From a bacterium UBP8_UBA6595 (GTDB lineage: Bacteria > Margulisbacteria > Marinamargulisbacteria > UBA6595), in NCBI GenBank assembly GCA_002433595.1, contig DJIL01000031.1, positions 1 to 17,757 on the forward strand: DNA of 17,757 nt. Reading direction: 5' to 3'. Below, piece by piece: positions 15,018 through 17,757 of this stretch. The notes beneath the pieces are model-generated. The model searched no databases, had not been told where the DNA came from, and was given only the letters and a program-made list of their open reading frames with translations. The position numbers and the translations under genes are program-made. Numbering within the stretch: position 1 is the first letter of the stretch; every line of letters begins with the position of its first letter.

Positions 15018-17696
15018 ATGAGCAGTACCATTGAGTATATTATTAAGCGGACGGGTGAGTCTGTGCCCTTTGATAAAGCCCGAATTTTCAGAGCTATTGA
15101 AAAGGCGTTTTTATCAACCAATGCATCCGATCCCTTGGCCGTTTCAGAGTTAACTCAGGCTGTACTGGAACGCATTGACACCAGCACAGGCATTGCGCAT
15201 GTTGAAGATGTTCAAGATACTACTGAGTTGGTGTTAATGGACAATGGCTACACGAGCATTGCTAAAAGCTTTATACTGTATCGTGAACAGCACAAGCGTG
15301 CACGTGAAGAGAAAATTTTAAAAGCAATTTCAGATAAACAACTCAGTGTTACGCATTCAGACGGGACAACCTCTGTTTACAACCCCCATGATACTAAATC
15401 TGTATTAAATAAAATCGGCATAAACTTAAATCATATTGATCCCCATTTACTGTTGGACACAGTGAATCGGAACGTATACCCACGAATTCCCGCTTGTGAA
15501 GTTGAAATTTTAATCCTAAATGCGGCCCGAGACAACATTGAGCGGCACTATGACTACGATACCTTATCTGCACGAATCTGTTTAAATCAATTATATGATC
15601 AGTGTTTAGGCACTGGCTTTAATACCCCCGATCTTGAGGGACTGTATCAAAGTAAATTCACCCAATACATTGAAACGGGAATTGCAGAAACGATGCTCGA
15701 CCCCCGATTAGCCGATTTTGATTTGGAGACACTCGGGGCAGCCATTGTTAGTCAAAATGACACCTTATTTCAATACTTAGGCATTCAGATTTTAAGTGAT
15801 CGGTATTTATTGCGAAACCGGAGTAAAGATAAGTTTATTTATGAGCTTCCCCAATGGTTTTGGATGCGGGTTGCAATGGGGCTTTCATTGCAAGAAACCG
15901 ATCGGGAAGCGCGGGCCATTGAGTTTTACACTGTTTTATCCAATATGGAGTTGGTATCGTCCACCCCGACATTATTTAATAGTGGCACGCGTCATAGCCA
16001 AATGAGTTCCTGTTATTTAAATACTGTGGATGATTCATTGACTCACATTTTTAAGGTATATTCTGACAATGCACAGTTAAGTAAATGGGCCGGTGGCATT
16101 GGGACTGACTGGTCAAACATTCGTGCTACGGGGTCCGATATCCAAGGCACCAACGGCGAAAGTCAGGGTGTGATTCCATTTATTAAAATTTTTAATGACA
16201 TTGCTCTAGCGGTTAATCAAGGGGGCAAGCGAAAAGGTGCCATGTGTGCGTACATGGAGGTATGGCATGCCGATTTTGAACAGTTTTTAGAGCTCAAGAA
16301 AAACACCGGCGACGAGCGACGGCGAGCGCATGATATTAATACCGCTTCCTGGATTCCAGACTTATTTATGAAGCGATTGCAAAACAATGAGCCGTGGACG
16401 TTTTTCTGCCCGTCTGAAGTGCCCGATTTGCATGACCTGTATGGACAAGCCTTTGAGCAGCGATATTGCGAGTATGAAACTCAAAATTTATCCAGTGCAC
16501 GTCAAATCAGTGCGGGTGATTTGTGGCGTAAAATTATTACAATGTTGTATGAAACTGGGCACCCATGGATCACATTTAAAGATCCCATTAATGTTCGCAG
16601 TCCACAAGATCATGTAGGCGTTGTTCATTCATCCAACTTATGCACTGAAATCACGCTTAATACATCCATAGACGAAACGGCTGTATGTAATTTAGCTAGC
16701 TTGAATTTATCCAAGTTTATTACTAAAAGCGGTGAGCTAGACCATAAAAAATTACGCAGTATTATTAAAATAGGCATTCGTATGCTGGACAATGTTATTG
16801 ACAACAATTACTACCCCACTGAAGAAGCCAAGACCGCTAACTTGTGTCACCGAGCCATTGGTTTGGGTATGATGGGCTACCAAGATGCGTTGTATCAGTT
16901 AAATATTGCATTTGACTCTCAAGCCGCGGTTGAATTTGCCGATCAATCCATGGAAAGCATTGCTTATTATGCAATTTTATCCAGCTCAATGCTCGCCAAA
17001 GAGCGTGGCCACTATAGCAGTTATTCGGGCAGTAAGTGGGACCGAAATATTTTCCCTCAAGATACCCTAGCCCTATTGGAAGCTGAGCGAGGCGAACCGT
17101 TAAGTCTTAACCCATCATCGCAGTTGGATTGGTCAGAAGTTAGAAATCATGTTCAAGCGTATGGCATGCGAAACAGTAACGTAATGGCCATTGCGCCCAC
17201 AGCAACAATTGCCAATATTACGGGCGTATACCCATGCACAGAGCCTGCCTATAAAAACATGTATATGAAAGAAAACTTATCCGGAAGCTTTGTGATTATT
17301 AATCAATATTTAATTAATCGATTACAAGCATTGGGTTTGTGGAATACGGGTTTATTAAATACTTTAAAATTGCACAATGGGTCTATTCAGTCCATTGATG
17401 AAATTCCCAGCGAGATTAAAGCCGTATTTAAAGAGGTGTTTGAAGTGGATACTCACTGGTTAATCGAAGCGGCCGCGCGACGTGGAAAATGGATTGACCA
17501 ATCCGCATCGACCAATATATTTACAGCAACGACTAGCGGCCGAGTTTTAGGTGATATTTATCAAAAAGCATGGAAAATGGGTCTAAAAACGACTTATTAT
17601 TTGCGAACATTAGCCGCGTCACAGGTAGAGAAATCCGGGGTTGAAGCCGTTGAAGCCTGTTCGATTACAGATCCCAGCTGCGAAGTATGTCAATAA
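15018..17696 (+). CDS. nrdA: Class I ribonucleotide reductase, alpha (large) subunit
   Basis: Reduces ribonucleoside diphosphates to deoxy forms, with a separate radical-bearing beta subunit. The 892 residues exceed E. coli NrdA (761) because of an extra N-terminal region. Residues about 4-95 form a complete ATP-cone (IIKRTGESVPFD). About 109-193 align with the single E. coli cone but the nucleotide-binding KR pair reads HS (VTHSDG). The catalytic core follows: C332 (SSCYLN), N540, C542 and E544 in SNLCTEI, C557 (VCNLASLNL), APTATIANITG (726-736), the radical-transfer tyrosines Y860 and Y861, and a C-terminal redox pair C888 and C891 (CEVC). Active site, radical path and recycling tail are therefore complete. 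A strong ribosome site fixes the start. The next gene begins 32 bp later and is probably the beta subunit. Confidence 0.96.
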   Translation: MSSTIEYIIKRTGESVPFDKARIFRAIEKAFLSTNASDPLAVSELTQAVLERIDTSTGIAHVEDVQDTTELVLMDNGYTSIAKSFILYREQHKRAREEKILKAISDKQLSVTHSDGTTSVYNPHDTKSVLNKIGINLNHIDPHLLLDTVNRNVYPRIPACEVEILILNAARDNIERHYDYDTLSARICLNQLYDQCLGTGFNTPDLEGLYQSKFTQYIETGIAETMLDPRLADFDLETLGAAIVSQNDTLFQYLGIQILSDRYLLRNRSKDKFIYELPQWFWMRVAMGLSLQETDREARAIEFYTVLSNMELVSSTPTLFNSGTRHSQMSSCYLNTVDDSLTHIFKVYSDNAQLSKWAGGIGTDWSNIRATGSDIQGTNGESQGVIPFIKIFNDIALAVNQGGKRKGAMCAYMEVWHADFEQFLELKKNTGDERRRAHDINTASWIPDLFMKRLQNNEPWTFFCPSEVPDLHDLYGQAFEQRYCEYETQNLSSARQISAGDLWRKIITMLYETGHPWITFKDPINVRSPQDHVGVVHSSNLCTEITLNTSIDETAVCNLASLNLSKFITKSGELDHKKLRSIIKIGIRMLDNVIDNNYYPTEEAKTANLCHRAIGLGMMGYQDALYQLNIAFDSQAAVEFADQSMESIAYYAILSSSMLAKERGHYSSYSGSKWDRNIFPQDTLALLEAERGEPLSLNPSSQLDWSEVRNHVQAYGMRNSNVMAIAPTATIANITGVYPCTEPAYKNMYMKENLSGSFVIINQYLINRLQALGLWNTGLLNTLKLHNGSIQSIDEIPSEIKAVFKEVFEVDTHWLIEAAARRGKWIDQSASTNIFTATTSGRVLGDIYQKAWKMGLKTTYYLRTLAASQVEKSGVEAVEACSITDPSCEVCQ

Positions 17697-17715
17697 GATA
17701 GATACAACAATTAAG

Positions 17716-17721
17716 AAGGAG
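17716..17721 (+). promoter_or_regulatory. Ribosome binding site after nrdA
   Basis: AAGGAG lies seven bases before an ATG at 17729, ideal spacing, and supports a real gene start at the right edge of the window. Confidence 0.8.
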
Positions 17722-17728
17722 AAATACA

Positions 17729-17757
17729 ATGACAACTCAAGACCAAACTCAAGACCA
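17729..17757 (+). CDS. Start of the next gene, probably ribonucleotide reductase beta subunit (partial)
   Basis: Only nine full codons are inside the window (MTTQDQTQD), so family cannot be read from sequence. The strong ribosome site, the 32-bp gap after nrdA and the usual nrdA-nrdB order make a beta subunit the best inference. The start is made of two perfect 12-bp tandem copies (17734-17745 and 17746-17757), giving TQDQ repeats. Confidence 0.6.
17734..17757 (+). repeat. Two perfect 12-bp tandem repeats at a gene start
   Basis: AACTCAAGACCA occurs twice in a row and the second copy ends at the window edge, so the copy number could be higher. The unit is a multiple of three, so changes in number would add or remove TQDQ without shifting frame. 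Confidence 0.85.

Noticed and set aside
1..17757. CRISPR array, insertion sequence, phage genes, tRNA or rRNA genes
   Set aside because: No regularly spaced repeats, transposase motifs, phage genes, cloverleaf-like sequence or rRNA core sequence was seen by eye.
1..17757. Alternative genetic code
   Set aside because: Several genes end in TGA at positions that fit operon overlaps (menC, TolC gene, the secretin operon genes), so TGA is read as stop.

Overview
The window comes from a Gram-negative bacterium with a moderately AT-rich, standard-code genome. Evidence for an outer membrane is a secretin, a TolC-type channel, an RND pump and a heptose adenylyltransferase of LPS core synthesis. Menaquinone genes (menC, menE), a class II aldolase and a class I ribonucleotide reductase point to a free-standing, respiring or fermenting cell. 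I cannot name the lineage: the proteins are clear family members but diverged, and no rRNA or tRNA gene is visible. No insertion sequence, phage gene or CRISPR array was seen, so this looks like ordinary chromosome with several odd local arrangements.

Layout: 1-347 has no confident gene but holds inverted repeats, short coding-like stretches on the minus strand and three 8-bp tandem repeats. 348-2683 (+) is an overlapping menC-menE pair. It converges on a minus-strand pair, rho and an A-type Fe-S carrier gene (2723-4408), driven by a perfect consensus sigma-70 promoter at 4490-4518. A second minus-strand operon (4555-6412) encodes two small single-pass membrane proteins of unknown family and a very short secretin, all joined by 4-base stop/start overlaps. 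Diverging from it across 143 bp is a TolC-type channel gene fused by a 4-base overlap to an RND pump gene (6556-10994), with no periplasmic adaptor gene between or beside them. Then comes a close-packed run of fba, rfaE2 and recD2 (11140-14783). After a 234-bp leader with a promoter and hairpin comes nrdA (15018-17696), with two tandem ATP-cones, and the first codons of the next gene, probably nrdB.

How the genes work together: menC and menE make successive steps of menaquinone synthesis; rho and the Fe-S carrier are housekeeping. The secretin operon and the TolC-RND pair form a divergent envelope block whose partners (pilins, ATPase or adaptor) must lie elsewhere. fba feeds central carbon metabolism, rfaE2 makes ADP-heptose for LPS, recD2 unwinds DNA in repair, and nrdA with its presumed nrdB supplies deoxynucleotides. 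The least-described item is the three-gene mini-secretin operon.
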